DNA of 64,000 bases from JAHDFB01 sp965658745 (GCA_965658745.1 CBFHTK010000005.1:62001-126000), one strand, 5' to 3'. Counted from the first letter of the stretch, positions 19,090 through 28,803 are shown. Notes: generated by a model from the letters alone, not told the origin. Translations and numbers: made by a program.

Positions 19090-21903
19090 ATGTCAAAAAA
19101 TAATTCCATCGAAGTAATAGGAGCTAGAGAGCACAATCTAAATGATATCTCTGTTTCTATTCCAAAAGATCAATTGGTCGTAATCACTGGAGTTTCAGGG
19201 TCTGGCAAATCCTCTCTTGCTTTTGACACAATATATGCTGAAGGGCAAAGAAGATATGTTGATACTTTCTCATCCTACGCGAGGCAGTTTCTTGGTAGTA
19301 TGGATAGACCAGATGTTGAAAAAATCAATGGCCTTTCACCTGTTATTTCTATCGAGCAAAAAACAACTGGATGGAATCCACGGTCTACAGTAGGCACAAC
19401 TACTGAGATCTATGATTTTCTAAGACTACTTTATGCCAGAATCGGTGAAGCATATTCTTATGCTACCGGAAAGCGAATGATCAAGTACTCAGAGACAAAA
19501 ATCATACATCACATAATGGCTGAGTTTCTCGGTCAAAAAATTATTATTCTTGCTCCTGTGGTACGAGGACGGAAAGGTCATTACAGGGAGCTGTTCGAAC
19601 AGACACGTAAAAAAGGTTACACGAAAGTTCGTGTGGATGGAGAGATAATTGATCTAGTGCAGGGTCTCCAAGTTGATCGATATAAGGTACATGATATAGA
19701 AATCGTTATTGATCGTATTAAAGTAGATGAGGCCAAGCTTGATCGTATTACATCATCTATTCAAACTGCTCTCAAAATGAGCAATGATTTCATGATGATA
19801 TATCAGATTGAGAAAGATCAAATCGTACCTTTCTCGAAAAAACTGATGGATCCTGAAAGTGGAGTCTCCTACGAGGAACCTTCTCCCAACACATTTTCGT
19901 TTAATAGTCCATATGGCTCTTGTCCACAGTGCAATGGATTGGGAAAACTGAATAAGGTCGATCTTGAAAAAGTAATTCCCGATGACACAAAAAGTATACA
20001 GGAGATAGGAATCTTGCCTTTTGGGGAAGTGCGATCTACGAACATGTTCAAGCAATTAAGAAAAATTGCCAAAAAACATAAATTCACTTTCAAGACCCCA
20101 ATCAATGAAATTCCAGAAAATGCTTTAGAATTGATTCTGCACGGAAATGGTAAGGGAGTTACCCCACAGTTTTCCAAATACGATATGATGTATGAATTGG
20201 AGGATGAAGGACTTATACCTATGCTAGAGCGATGGTATAACGACACATCTTCTGAAAGAATCCGTAACTGGGCATCTGAATTTATGACCATTGCAATTTG
20301 TCCTTCATGTGATGGTTTTCGCCTGAAGAAAGAAGCCCTTCATTTCCGCCTTGCCAACAAACACATAGGTGAATTAGGTGAGATGGATCTTACAGAATTA
20401 TATGAATGGTTTGAAACTATTGAAGAACATCTAGATGAGAAACAAGGCAATATCGCAAGAGATATTCTGAAAGAAATCCGAATGAGACTTGGGTTTCTTT
20501 TGCAAGTTGGTTTAGATTATTTATCCTTGAATAGACCAGCTAGAACCCTCTCAGGCGGAGAAGCACAGCGCACGCGGCTTGCCACACAAATCGGTTCACA
20601 ACTTACCGGAATAACATATATTCTAGACGAACCAAGTATCGGACTTCACCAACGAGACAATGATCGCTTGATCGAAGCACTTCGAAATCTCACTAGGATA
20701 GGAAATAGTGTACTAGTGGTAGAACACGATAAAGACTTCATGTTGTCTTCAGACTATATTATTGACCTTGGGCCTGGAGCTGGAATCCATGGGGGCAAAA
20801 TAGTTGCTGAGGGTGTCCCTAAAGACTTCAAAAAATTCGATTCGATCACTGCAAAATATCTCAATGAAACAACGAAGATCGCAATTCCAAAAAAGAGACG
20901 AAAGGGAAATGGCAAGAAACTAGAGCTAATAGGCGCAACTGGACACAATCTGCAGAATACGACTGTCAAGATTCCTCTTGGAACTTTCACTTGTGTGACT
21001 GGTGTCAGTGGTTCAGGTAAGTCGAGTCTCATCAAACAGACATTATATCCTATTCTGCGACGTCATTTTTATCGGAGTACACAAATACCTCTACCTTACA
21101 AGAAAATCAAAGGCCTGGAGCATTTAGATAAAGTTATTGAAATAGATCAATCTCCAATCGGTCGAACTCCGAGATCAAATCCAGCAACCTATACTGGTCT
21201 TTTTGGCCCCATCCGTAGTCTATACTCAAATCTTCCAGAGGCAATGATCCGAGGATACAAACCAGGGAGATTCTCATTTAATGTAAAAGGAGGTAGATGC
21301 GAAGAATGTAAAGGGTCAGGAATGCGCGTAATTGAGATGAATTTCCTTCCCGATGTACATATTGAATGTGAGAAATGTCAAGGCAAACGATACAATAAAG
21401 AAACTTTAGAAATACTTTATAAAGGCAAGTCTATCAGTGATGTCTTGGATATGAATGTCGAAACTGCTGTTGAGTTCTTTCAACACATCCCAAGTATTTT
21501 CCGTAAACTAAAAACTTTAAACGACGTAGGTCTCGGGTACATAACACTTGGACAACAAGCAACAACACTTTCTGGTGGTGAAGCTCAGCGTGTAAAACTA
21601 GCTGAAGAACTCTCGAAAAAAGATACGGGTCAGACTATTTATATTCTCGATGAACCAACAACAGGTCTTCATTTCAGAGACATTCAACACTTGCTGGACG
21701 TGCTCAACAGACTCGCAGATCGAGGAAATACAGTGTTAGTTATTGAACACAACCTTGATGTTGTGAAAGTAGCTGATTATATTATCGACATAGGGCCAGA
21801 CGGAGGAAAGCGAGGAGGAGAAATTGTTTTTGCGGGTTCTCCAGAAAAACTCATAGCAAGTAAAAAAGGCTTCACTTCTGAATATTTAGCAAAAGAATTA
21901 TAA
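19090..21903 (+). CDS. uvrA: Excinuclease ABC subunit A
   Basis: 937 aa from the ATG at 19090, the usual UvrA length; an ATG at 19063 would add nine residues. UvrA recognises bulky DNA lesions and loads UvrB in nucleotide excision repair. Two ABC modules are complete: Walker A GVSGSGKSS at about 34-42 and again near 640, signatures LSGGEAQRTRLA and LSGGEAQRVKLA, and Walker B YILDEPSIGLH and YILDEPTTGLH. The C-terminal zinc finger is intact (CEECKGSG...CEKCQGKR). In the first zinc module only the second pair (CPQCNGLG) is seen; the position of the first pair reads FSKKLMDPESG without cysteine. This may be a lineage trait. Bacteroidota often carry more than one uvrA copy. Confidence 0.97.
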   Translation: MSKNNSIEVIGAREHNLNDISVSIPKDQLVVITGVSGSGKSSLAFDTIYAEGQRRYVDTFSSYARQFLGSMDRPDVEKINGLSPVISIEQKTTGWNPRSTVGTTTEIYDFLRLLYARIGEAYSYATGKRMIKYSETKIIHHIMAEFLGQKIIILAPVVRGRKGHYRELFEQTRKKGYTKVRVDGEIIDLVQGLQVDRYKVHDIEIVIDRIKVDEAKLDRITSSIQTALKMSNDFMMIYQIEKDQIVPFSKKLMDPESGVSYEEPSPNTFSFNSPYGSCPQCNGLGKLNKVDLEKVIPDDTKSIQEIGILPFGEVRSTNMFKQLRKIAKKHKFTFKTPINEIPENALELILHGNGKGVTPQFSKYDMMYELEDEGLIPMLERWYNDTSSERIRNWASEFMTIAICPSCDGFRLKKEALHFRLANKHIGELGEMDLTELYEWFETIEEHLDEKQGNIARDILKEIRMRLGFLLQVGLDYLSLNRPARTLSGGEAQRTRLATQIGSQLTGITYILDEPSIGLHQRDNDRLIEALRNLTRIGNSVLVVEHDKDFMLSSDYIIDLGPGAGIHGGKIVAEGVPKDFKKFDSITAKYLNETTKIAIPKKRRKGNGKKLELIGATGHNLQNTTVKIPLGTFTCVTGVSGSGKSSLIKQTLYPILRRHFYRSTQIPLPYKKIKGLEHLDKVIEIDQSPIGRTPRSNPATYTGLFGPIRSLYSNLPEAMIRGYKPGRFSFNVKGGRCEECKGSGMRVIEMNFLPDVHIECEKCQGKRYNKETLEILYKGKSISDVLDMNVETAVEFFQHIPSIFRKLKTLNDVGLGYITLGQQATTLSGGEAQRVKLAEELSKKDTGQTIYILDEPTTGLHFRDIQHLLDVLNRLADRGNTVLVIEHNLDVVKVADYIIDIGPDGGKRGGEIVFAGSPEKLIASKKGFTSEYLAKEL

Positions 21904-21957
21904 AGTTTACTCGTTCCAAAGTATATCAAAAGTTGTTCTACGATTACGGTTGTTATT

Positions 21958-21981
21958 CACAATTGCGCATTATTGTGCGCA
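21958..21981. repeat. Nested inverted repeats upstream of the ECF sigma gene
   Basis: Two overlapping dyads: CACAAT/ATTGTG with 8 bp between (21958-21977), and two palindromic TGCGCA hexamers 6 bp apart (21964-21981). They lie 55 bp after uvrA and 180 bp before the sigma-factor gene. They could be an operator or a weak uvrA terminator; no T-run follows. Confidence 0.35.
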
Positions 21982-22159
21982 CGCTGTCTAATTCGAAAAT
22001 AATTGTTGGCTAAATGTCGTTTCAATGAAATAAAGTTAAACTCTTGTTAACTTGACCCACGTTGGAACTTTGAATGTCGTTATATTTTCGTAATTTGAGA
22101 TTGTTGTGAAAAAATAACTGACTTTTCATACATAGCGCATTAAGACAAAATTTGATATC

Positions 22160-22714
22160 ATGGATATTTCACTAAAACTACAACAGAGCGAGGAAGATTA
22201 TATCCACGCCTGCATCCGAGGTGAACAGTGGGCCCAGAGAAAAATTTATGAAGATAATTACGCATACATGCTTCCAGTTTGTTTACGTTATGCCACGGAT
22301 GAGAGTGAAGCAATGGATATTCTTCACGAAGGCTTCATTAAGGTTTATCGACACATATCAAAATATACTCCCGGCACTTCCTTGAAAGCATGGATCCGCA
22401 GAATTATGGTTAATGCCGCAATCGATTACTATCGAAAACAGTCAAAAAGAAGAACAACTGATCTCGATACTGTTTACGACATGACAGATAATGAACCCGA
22501 TATTATCAGTCAAATGTCTGCTGACGAAATCCTGAAAGCCTTGCAAAAGCTAACACCTTCATACAGAACGGTCTTCAATCTTTATGTTGTAGAGGGATAC
22601 TCTCACCGAGAAATTGCAAAAGAATTGGGTATAACAGAAAGCACTTCACGAAGTAATCTCGTTAAAGCTAGAGGAAAGTTACGTGCAGCAATACAAGTTA
22701 TGTACAAAAACTAA
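22160..22714 (+). CDS. RNA polymerase sigma-70 factor, ECF type
   Basis: 184 aa from the ATG at 22160. Region 2 covers about 25-95 (AMDILHEGFIKVYRHISKY, then SLKAWIRRIMVNAAIDYYRKQSKRR, the -10 recognition and melting helices). Region 4 covers about 125-180 (LQKLTPSYRTVFNLYVVEGYSHREIAKELGI, followed by the recognition helix TESTSRSNLVKARGKLR). There is no region 1 or 3, which defines an ECF sigma. The next gene, 23 bp downstream, encodes a protein with an anti-sigma-like cytoplasmic N-terminus, a single transmembrane helix and a barrel-like C-terminus, so the pair is probably a sigma/anti-sigma system responding to the envelope. Its target promoters are unknown. Confidence 0.93.
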   Translation: MDISLKLQQSEEDYIHACIRGEQWAQRKIYEDNYAYMLPVCLRYATDESEAMDILHEGFIKVYRHISKYTPGTSLKAWIRRIMVNAAIDYYRKQSKRRTTDLDTVYDMTDNEPDIISQMSADEILKALQKLTPSYRTVFNLYVVEGYSHREIAKELGITESTSRSNLVKARGKLRAAIQVMYKN

Positions 22715-22737
22715 TATCTAAGCCAAGGAATAAAGCA

Positions 22738-24258
22738 ATGGATCAAAAGGATTTCGACAATATCTTAAGTACCAAACTCGGACAGTTGAAAGAATCAGCT
22801 AAGATGAACCCCGATTGGGATCGTATGCAAAAAGAAATCTTAGAAGACAATTTAAAGGATCAAAATTTCGATGCTCAGATCAAGAGTAAACTTTCAGAAA
22901 TAAAAGCGGCTCATTATAATCCAAAAAATTGGTCTTTGTTGTTTGCCTTAATCGACAAAAGGATCAAAAACAAACAAGCTGTCCTCTCCTATAAGCTAAT
23001 AGAGCTTTCAATTATTCTTCTACTTGCATTTACTAGTTTCAATTTGGGCTTTCTTGAAAATTCAGAAAATAACAAGGACGATAAGTTCAAAAACCCTGTA
23101 CAAATTGCAGCAGTAATTCAAGATGATGCTAGACAAAATAATACAGCTTTGCTAGATACTTCTAATGAAATAGAAGATCGAATACAGCAAACTGACTTCA
23201 ATACCCTAAACAAATCTACTCGGAAAGTTACTCAAAATAGGAAGCTTGCCTCGGTTACTCGTTTAAATTCACTTAGCATAGCCAACACTAGCATAGAGCG
23301 GGAGACTCCAGTCAACTTTTTGTCAATCGCTTCAAATCAATTAAATGGGCAATTAGTCAAAAAAGATGAGAAGTTAGATGATAGATCTAGCTTCGGTGTA
23401 GCTAGTTCAATCAATAAAGAGTCAACTTCAAGGGATTCACGCAAAAACATATCGTCGACTTATCTAGCAGAAACGGAACTAGCAACATTTGCTCTAAATG
23501 AAGTAACCATTGTCTACGATAATCTTGTTACATCAAATATTCCTGCATGGTTTGTATCTCTTCAAGCGGGATATCAATTTAATCAAATTCAATCACACGT
23601 CTATGAATCTATTGTTGAGAATAGAAGTGGATCTAACTTAAATTTTGGAGCAGCCGTAAAAGAATCGATGAATGCTGCATTTGCCGTAGAAGTTGGAAAG
23701 AATATTGGAGCATTTGATGTTTCAGTCGGTGCGGGATATCAAGATGTGCAGTACAATCCAGCACTTAATCTAACAACAGGAAATATTACTTCGAGATATA
23801 CTGAAACATCTGTAGAGTCTATTGGATACCAGATGCTGTCCATCCCAGTAAATCTGCGCTGGAAAACCTTTAAATGGGGAAGTTGGACAACTAGTTTACA
23901 AGGCAGCCTAATAAGTACACTTTTACTGAGATCAGAGCAAAAGGTCAATCAAAAGTTGATTCAAGGTGATAGAATCCAACATGTTGCTCAAAGCAATATA
24001 GATTATACAACTTTAGACTATGAGTTCACACAAGGACTAAGTGATGAACCTGCTGCCATACCAAACGGAATACTAAATAACTACTTTATGAGAGGTAGCT
24101 TTGGTGGTGAAATCAGTAAAAAAATTGCTCCAGGCACCTCAATCTTTGGAGCGTACAACTACATATTTAATCTTCCTGTAAAATCTCAAAAGTTTAGAAA
24201 TTCAGACCAGATAAGCAGTCAATATTTTGGCATAGGCGTCAGAAAATACGTTGGATAA
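22738..24258 (+). CDS. Dual membrane-spanning anti-sigma-like protein with C-terminal beta-barrel
   Basis: 506 aa from the ATG at 22738, 23 bp after the ECF sigma gene. Residues 1-80 are cytoplasmic and contain two copies of a motif FDxxLxxKLxxLK...NPxxW (residues 6-27 and 44-65). One transmembrane helix spans about 86-105 (KLIELSIILLLAFTSFNLGF). Residues 106-270 are low-complexity, Ser/Asn/Thr/Lys-rich and probably disordered. Residues 271-506 look like an outer-membrane beta-barrel with alternating hydrophobic strands (WFVSLQAGYQFNQI, AFAVEVGKNIGAFDVSVGAGYQ, GSWTTSLQGSLISTLL, YFGIGVRKYVG). The layout equals the Dma (dual membrane-spanning anti-sigma factor) proteins described in Bacteroides thetaiotaomicron. 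Function as anti-sigma of the neighbouring ECF factor is inferred from order and architecture; no sequence comparison was run. Confidence 0.75.
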   Translation: MDQKDFDNILSTKLGQLKESAKMNPDWDRMQKEILEDNLKDQNFDAQIKSKLSEIKAAHYNPKNWSLLFALIDKRIKNKQAVLSYKLIELSIILLLAFTSFNLGFLENSENNKDDKFKNPVQIAAVIQDDARQNNTALLDTSNEIEDRIQQTDFNTLNKSTRKVTQNRKLASVTRLNSLSIANTSIERETPVNFLSIASNQLNGQLVKKDEKLDDRSSFGVASSINKESTSRDSRKNISSTYLAETELATFALNEVTIVYDNLVTSNIPAWFVSLQAGYQFNQIQSHVYESIVENRSGSNLNFGAAVKESMNAAFAVEVGKNIGAFDVSVGAGYQDVQYNPALNLTTGNITSRYTETSVESIGYQMLSIPVNLRWKTFKWGSWTTSLQGSLISTLLLRSEQKVNQKLIQGDRIQHVAQSNIDYTTLDYEFTQGLSDEPAAIPNGILNNYFMRGSFGGEISKKIAPGTSIFGAYNYIFNLPVKSQKFRNSDQISSQYFGIGVRKYVG

Positions 24259-24391
24259 TCTATCAGATTGCAATCAAATTCACTTATATAATTGCAGTAA
24301 AAAGTCGTGTTGAGTCATCTCTTCAATTGAGCGTGCTTTGGCATTAAAAATTGAATTAGTTATTAGTACATTTACATAAATTCGCCTAGTT

Positions 24392-26074
24392 ATGAAGACA
24401 TTAACTTCAAGTAGCATAGTATTTGCTATTTTACTTTTTTCTGCAACTGTATCTCTTGCACAATGTCCTGCTGATTCACTTAACATGACAAAGCTTTATC
24501 AGTACGATGCTTCCACTCAATCTAGTGCAAGTGGTGTCTTCTACAGCGACGTTTGGGGTTATGTCGATCCAGAAGGTAGAGAATACGGAATTATTGGATC
24601 AGCAGATTCAATACTCATTTTTGACGTAACAAATCCTGATAGTATATATAAGGTTGAAGCGAGACCTGGAACGAGTGCTGAAATCTGGAGAGACTTGAAG
24701 ACCTATGACGAGTATTTGTATGCAGTGTGCGATGGGTGCTCTGAAGGTCTTAGAATATTTGACCTTTCACACCTGCCAGATTCATTTCCTCAAGTAAATC
24801 AAATCACAAGTGATTTTGGCAATGCTCATAATATATATATCGAGACAGATTCTGCAAGGTTATATGTAGTAGGAAGTGGAGGTGCGCCGGAGGGAATGCT
24901 TATTTATGATCTAAATTCAACTCCAAATGACCCTCCTCTACTAAAAAAACTACGCCTTGACACCATACAGGGGGAGCCAGCGGGTGTGAACTATTACATT
25001 CATGATATTTTTGTAAAAGGAGATACAGCATACTGTTCTCATGGGAATGCAGGGTACATTTTGTGGGATACGTCGGACCCTGATTCAATATATCGAGTAT
25101 CTACGCCTTTACCGCTTGAAAGTACTGATTTAAGAAGTTATGTTCATAGCTCGTGGAATAGTGTCGATGATCACTATGCTTATGTCGCAACAGAAATAGG
25201 AAATAGACAAATATATATAGTAGATCAATCAGACAAAAGCAATCCAGTTCTTGATACAACTTGGCGAGAACCGCTTCTAGAATGTAATGGATTTACCAAT
25301 AATATACCACACAATCCTTACGTCGTAGGAAATACTCTTTATATTTCTTACTACCAAGACGGTGTCAACATTCTAGATATTTCTGAACCAAGATTACCTA
25401 TACGGACTGGATACTATGATCTAGATCCTACAAACAATTCTTATAGTGGAACCACATCAAATTGGGGAGTTTATCCATTTTTACCTTCAGGAACGATCAT
25501 AGCATCAGATACGAAATTTGGTTTTTTTGTTCTAGAATATACACCACCTATCGTTCCTCTAGAATTAATTTCTTTCGAAGCAAAAACTTTACGAAATAGT
25601 ACCGATGCACTACTAGAATGGCAAGTTGCTGATGCAATCAATGTTTCACACTTTGAATTACAAAGTAGTAGTAATGGCGTTGATTTTAGAGATATCGCAG
25701 TTTTGGCCTACGAGCCAAATAAAAGTGCTTACGATTATATTGACACATCCGTTAAGTCCGCAAATAAATACTATCGACTAAAGATCATAGATGTCGATCG
25801 TCAGTACGACTATTCAGATATACGACAGTTGAAATTCAAGAATAGTATTGCTGTTGCTTTGTATCCAACTGTAACTAGTGATTTTGCCACAATAGAAGCT
25901 TCCACTTCTGAATCATTGTCAGTGCAAGTTTTCAATATGTCTGGTCAGCTAGTTTTAAACCAAATGGTAAAAAATGGAGATCAGCTAAATCTTGGAAGTC
26001 TCTTTCCCGGTATGTATACAGTTATCATCAAGGTTGAAGAAACTTTATTCCAGACTAAGGTGATCGTAAACTAA
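24392..26074 (+). CDS. Choice-of-anchor B family protein with T9SS type A sorting domain
   Basis: 560 aa from the ATG at 24392. Residues 1-23 form a signal peptide (VSLAQ). Residues about 30-390 are LVIVD-type beta-propeller repeats as in the choice-of-anchor B family: SDVWGYVDPEGREYGIIGSADSILIFDVTNPDS, LRIFDLSHLPDS, NAHNIYIETDSARLYVVG, DSSWNSVDDHYAYVATE. A linker strand domain (VPLELISFEAK...WQVADAINVSHFELQSS) follows at 395-480, and the C-terminal 75 residues form a type A sorting domain (VALYPTVTSDFATIEAS ... MYTVIIKVEETLFQTKVIVN). It is predicted to be exported by T9SS and to sit on the surface; its ligand is unknown. It is a monocistronic unit. Confidence 0.85.
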   Translation: MKTLTSSSIVFAILLFSATVSLAQCPADSLNMTKLYQYDASTQSSASGVFYSDVWGYVDPEGREYGIIGSADSILIFDVTNPDSIYKVEARPGTSAEIWRDLKTYDEYLYAVCDGCSEGLRIFDLSHLPDSFPQVNQITSDFGNAHNIYIETDSARLYVVGSGGAPEGMLIYDLNSTPNDPPLLKKLRLDTIQGEPAGVNYYIHDIFVKGDTAYCSHGNAGYILWDTSDPDSIYRVSTPLPLESTDLRSYVHSSWNSVDDHYAYVATEIGNRQIYIVDQSDKSNPVLDTTWREPLLECNGFTNNIPHNPYVVGNTLYISYYQDGVNILDISEPRLPIRTGYYDLDPTNNSYSGTTSNWGVYPFLPSGTIIASDTKFGFFVLEYTPPIVPLELISFEAKTLRNSTDALLEWQVADAINVSHFELQSSSNGVDFRDIAVLAYEPNKSAYDYIDTSVKSANKYYRLKIIDVDRQYDYSDIRQLKFKNSIAVALYPTVTSDFATIEASTSESLSVQVFNMSGQLVLNQMVKNGDQLNLGSLFPGMYTVIIKVEETLFQTKVIVN

Positions 26075-26289
26075 GTTCTTGCTCGAAGTACTAAAATCTA
26101 TAGCGAAGACAACAATTTAAAAGGCCAAGCTATCGGGATTTAGTCGTTCTTAGTGAAGAAAGCTTGATAATCGTATTCTTCCTTAATCGATAATAACCCC
26201 TATTTCATCTAAGGCCTAGCAGCGCTTGCAACTTTCCCTGCTAGAAAATGGTTCTACTTGTCATTGATTTGGTTTTACACAGCTACAAC

Positions 26290-27531
26290 ATGTCTAGACT
26301 TATATTTTTTGGTGTTTTCATATTAATCTACCTTTCGCTAGATATCTATGTATATCAGTCATTGAAGATACTCTTTCAATCTACTATCTACAATATAAGT
26401 TATTGGGCAATTACTGTTTTCTTTATAGCATCTATATTTCTAACCGCACAGTACTTACAAGATTTCAACGGTATTAGGCCTATATGGCTGAATATAATTA
26501 TTGGCTTACTCGTAGCAATTTTTGTATCAAAGCTCTTGCTAGCTGGGTTACATTTCATATATGATGGCACTCGAGGTATAACAGGTTTATTTAGGTGGAT
26601 CGGAGACGTTTCAGGAATCTACAAAATTGAAAGTAATTATATTCCCGCCAGAAGACAGCTAGTTTCTGGAATTATCGGTGGTATAGTTGCAATACCTTTT
26701 GCTGGATTCCTATATGGCATTACTAAAGGAAAATACAATTACGAAGTTAATCGAATCGTCTTAGAATTCGAAGATTTACCCGACTCATTCGATGGATTCA
26801 AACTTGTTCAGATTTCTGACATTCACTCTGGAAGTTACGACAGCTATGAACAGGTCGAAGAAGGAATAAAACTTGTAAATGCAGAAAACGCAGATTGTGT
26901 TGTTTTCACTGGAGACCTGGTCAATAGTAACAAAGATGAAATCGACCCCTTCATAAGTGCATTTAAACAAATCAATAATAAAGAAGGCAAGTTCAGTATT
27001 ACTGGAAATCACGACTACTATGGTATGCGCTCCAATGACGATAATGAGCGTCAAGATTATTGGGAAGATTTCAAGGGCAAACATAATTCGATGGGTTTCG
27101 ATCTGATTCTCAATGAAAATAGAGTGATCCAAAGAGGAAATGATAAAATAAAAATAGTCGGTGTAGAGAACTGGGGTAAAGGCCCTTTCCCAAAACATGG
27201 TGATCTACAAAAGGCACTGGAAACAGTATCTAAAGATGACTTTACAATACTACTATCTCATGATCCTACTCATTGGGAAGAACATGCTCTAAAGCACTCC
27301 AAGAAAATTCACCTCACTTTAAGTGGACACACTCATGGTATGCAATTCGGCCTAAATGCTTTGGGAATAAAATGGTCCCCAATCAAATATCGTTATGCGA
27401 GATGGTCTGGTTTATACACTGAGAATAATCAGCATCTCTATGTCAATCGTGGATTCGGATTCCTAGGTTTCCCTGGAAGAGTTGGTATGTGGCCTGAAAT
27501 CACATCGATCGAATTCAGGAAGATCTCTTAG
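26290..27531 (+). CDS. Membrane-anchored metallophosphoesterase
   Basis: 413 aa from the ATG at 26290 (an ATG at 26248 adds 14 residues). Four N-terminal transmembrane segments lie in residues about 4-165. The calcineurin-like phosphoesterase domain (from about 190) shows all metal motifs: D-I-H-S-G (motif I), GDLVNS (II), GNHDYY (III), LSHDPTHW (IV) and SGHTHGMQFG (V). This is the YkuE/YaeI-type arrangement; homologues act on phospholipid pyrophosphates or cyclic phosphodiesters at the membrane, but substrate prediction is not safe. A single-gene unit between a T9SS cargo gene and a DUF4412-like gene. Confidence 0.9.
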   Translation: MSRLIFFGVFILIYLSLDIYVYQSLKILFQSTIYNISYWAITVFFIASIFLTAQYLQDFNGIRPIWLNIIIGLLVAIFVSKLLLAGLHFIYDGTRGITGLFRWIGDVSGIYKIESNYIPARRQLVSGIIGGIVAIPFAGFLYGITKGKYNYEVNRIVLEFEDLPDSFDGFKLVQISDIHSGSYDSYEQVEEGIKLVNAENADCVVFTGDLVNSNKDEIDPFISAFKQINNKEGKFSITGNHDYYGMRSNDDNERQDYWEDFKGKHNSMGFDLILNENRVIQRGNDKIKIVGVENWGKGPFPKHGDLQKALETVSKDDFTILLSHDPTHWEEHALKHSKKIHLTLSGHTHGMQFGLNALGIKWSPIKYRYARWSGLYTENNQHLYVNRGFGFLGFPGRVGMWPEITSIEFRKIS

Positions 27532-27650
27532 TAAACAAACCCAATCACTCAATAATAAAAGTGAAATAATCATTCAGAAGCTGAATGCAGCTGATTCCTT
27601 TTGCAAAAATCAATACAACTTTGTGTCTTACTTTTCGTAAGTAAGATATT

Positions 27651-28514
27651 ATGAAATCACTTAAACGACTACTTTTTGCTTGTGCTCTAATAGCCACCTT
27701 TCAGGTGAGCCTTGAGGCTCAAATTCTAGATAGACTATCTCGTAGTATTGATCAAGCTATAGATAAAGAGGTTAATGAAATCTCTGAAAAAATGGTAGAG
27801 CGAATCATTGAGCGTATTCTCACCGGAGAGTCTACCAGTACCGATAGCCTCGAGCAGTATCAAAAGCAACAAGGTATTGACACTAGTGCTACGAGCTCAA
27901 ATCCTGCCTTTGATCTTGGTAGCATTTTTGGAAGTTCGAATGCAAAAGTAGATCGAACTTTTACGTTTGATTACAAAATGAAACTTAATATTCAGAATGG
28001 CAAAGAATCAAATAATTTTGATGTTTTTGTGCCCGAAGAGGGCGCATATTCGGGAATGAGTGTAGAAGATATGTTTGTCATTGTTGACTACGAAACAGGG
28101 GATACTTATACTATTATCAATGGGAGTCTAATTCAAATGAACATGACTAAATTCATCGAAAAAATGAATCATCAAATTGATGTAGAAACAGATGACTCAA
28201 ATCCACCGACAATCAAAAAAACAGGTAGGTCGGAAATGATTGCAGGATACAAGTGTTATGAGTATGTTATAGATACTGACGACTCGAATATAGACGTATG
28301 GATAACGGAGGACTTTTTGACAAACGACAAACGAAGTTCAGCAATTATCAAACTATTGAACCTCGAGAATAAGAACACGGAAATTAACAGTCGTGCGAAT
28401 GCACTAAAGATAATTACTAGAGATAAAAAGAACAAGAACGACGTTACTACGATGATTGTTGAATCAATCAAAAAGGAGCAGAAATCTGTCGACCTTAGTC
28501 AGTACTGGCTTTAA
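27651..28514 (+). CDS. Secreted DUF4412-like protein
   Basis: 287 aa from the ATG at 27651. Residues 1-23 are a signal peptide (MKSLKRLLFACALIATFQVSLEAQ). The next 75 residues are helical and charged (VNEISEKMVERIIERILTG). From about residue 100 there is a beta-rich domain, FTFDYKMKLNIQNGKESN, GDTYTIINGSLIQMNMTKF, RSEMIAGYKCYEYVIDTDDSNIDVWITEDF, which matches the style of DUF4412 and related LolA-like lipid-carrier folds (the IAGYKCYEY strand and a W-hydrophobic-E pair). The role is unknown; a periplasmic location is inferred. It is followed by a convergent 55-aa gene. Confidence 0.6.
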   Translation: MKSLKRLLFACALIATFQVSLEAQILDRLSRSIDQAIDKEVNEISEKMVERIIERILTGESTSTDSLEQYQKQQGIDTSATSSNPAFDLGSIFGSSNAKVDRTFTFDYKMKLNIQNGKESNNFDVFVPEEGAYSGMSVEDMFVIVDYETGDTYTIINGSLIQMNMTKFIEKMNHQIDVETDDSNPPTIKKTGRSEMIAGYKCYEYVIDTDDSNIDVWITEDFLTNDKRSSAIIKLLNLENKNTEINSRANALKIITRDKKNKNDVTTMIVESIKKEQKSVDLSQYWL

Positions 28515-28579
28515 AGCAATTCACCTCACATGCAAATAGCTACTTTCTCTGATACCAGATAAGTACATAAAAATAGGTT

Positions 28580-28747
28580 TTAAGCTCCATCCAATTTATT
28601 CAACTCTTTTAGTACCTCCTCTGCCTCAGCTCGCTTCTCATCGCTAGCAGCTCTGTTTGTTGTTGACAAACGATAGGACTCTTCCATGAGTGCTTTATAT
28701 TTATCTTCTAACTTTTTTTTGGGATCTTTCTTAAATAAACCGAACAT
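28580..28747 (-). CDS. Small DUF6435/Lacal_2735-like protein
   Basis: 55 aa from the ATG at 28747 (an in-frame ATG at 28765 would add six residues). It starts MFGLFKKDPKKKLEDKYKAL and continues as a charged two-helix hairpin with the motif AEEVLKELNKLD, which matches the small Bacteroidota proteins annotated as DUF6435/Lacal_2735. They are cytoplasmic and of unknown role. A strong minus-strand terminator lies 55 bp upstream of its start, so it is probably transcribed from its own promoter, which I cannot place. Confidence 0.75.
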   Translation of the reverse strand: MFGLFKKDPKKKLEDKYKALMEESYRLSTTNRAASDEKRAEAEEVLKELNKLDGA

Positions 28748-28803
28748 ATCTTCTTGTTTAGTCAATAGAACAAGAACTAGGCTAGATAGTTGGCATCAGG
28801 GCA

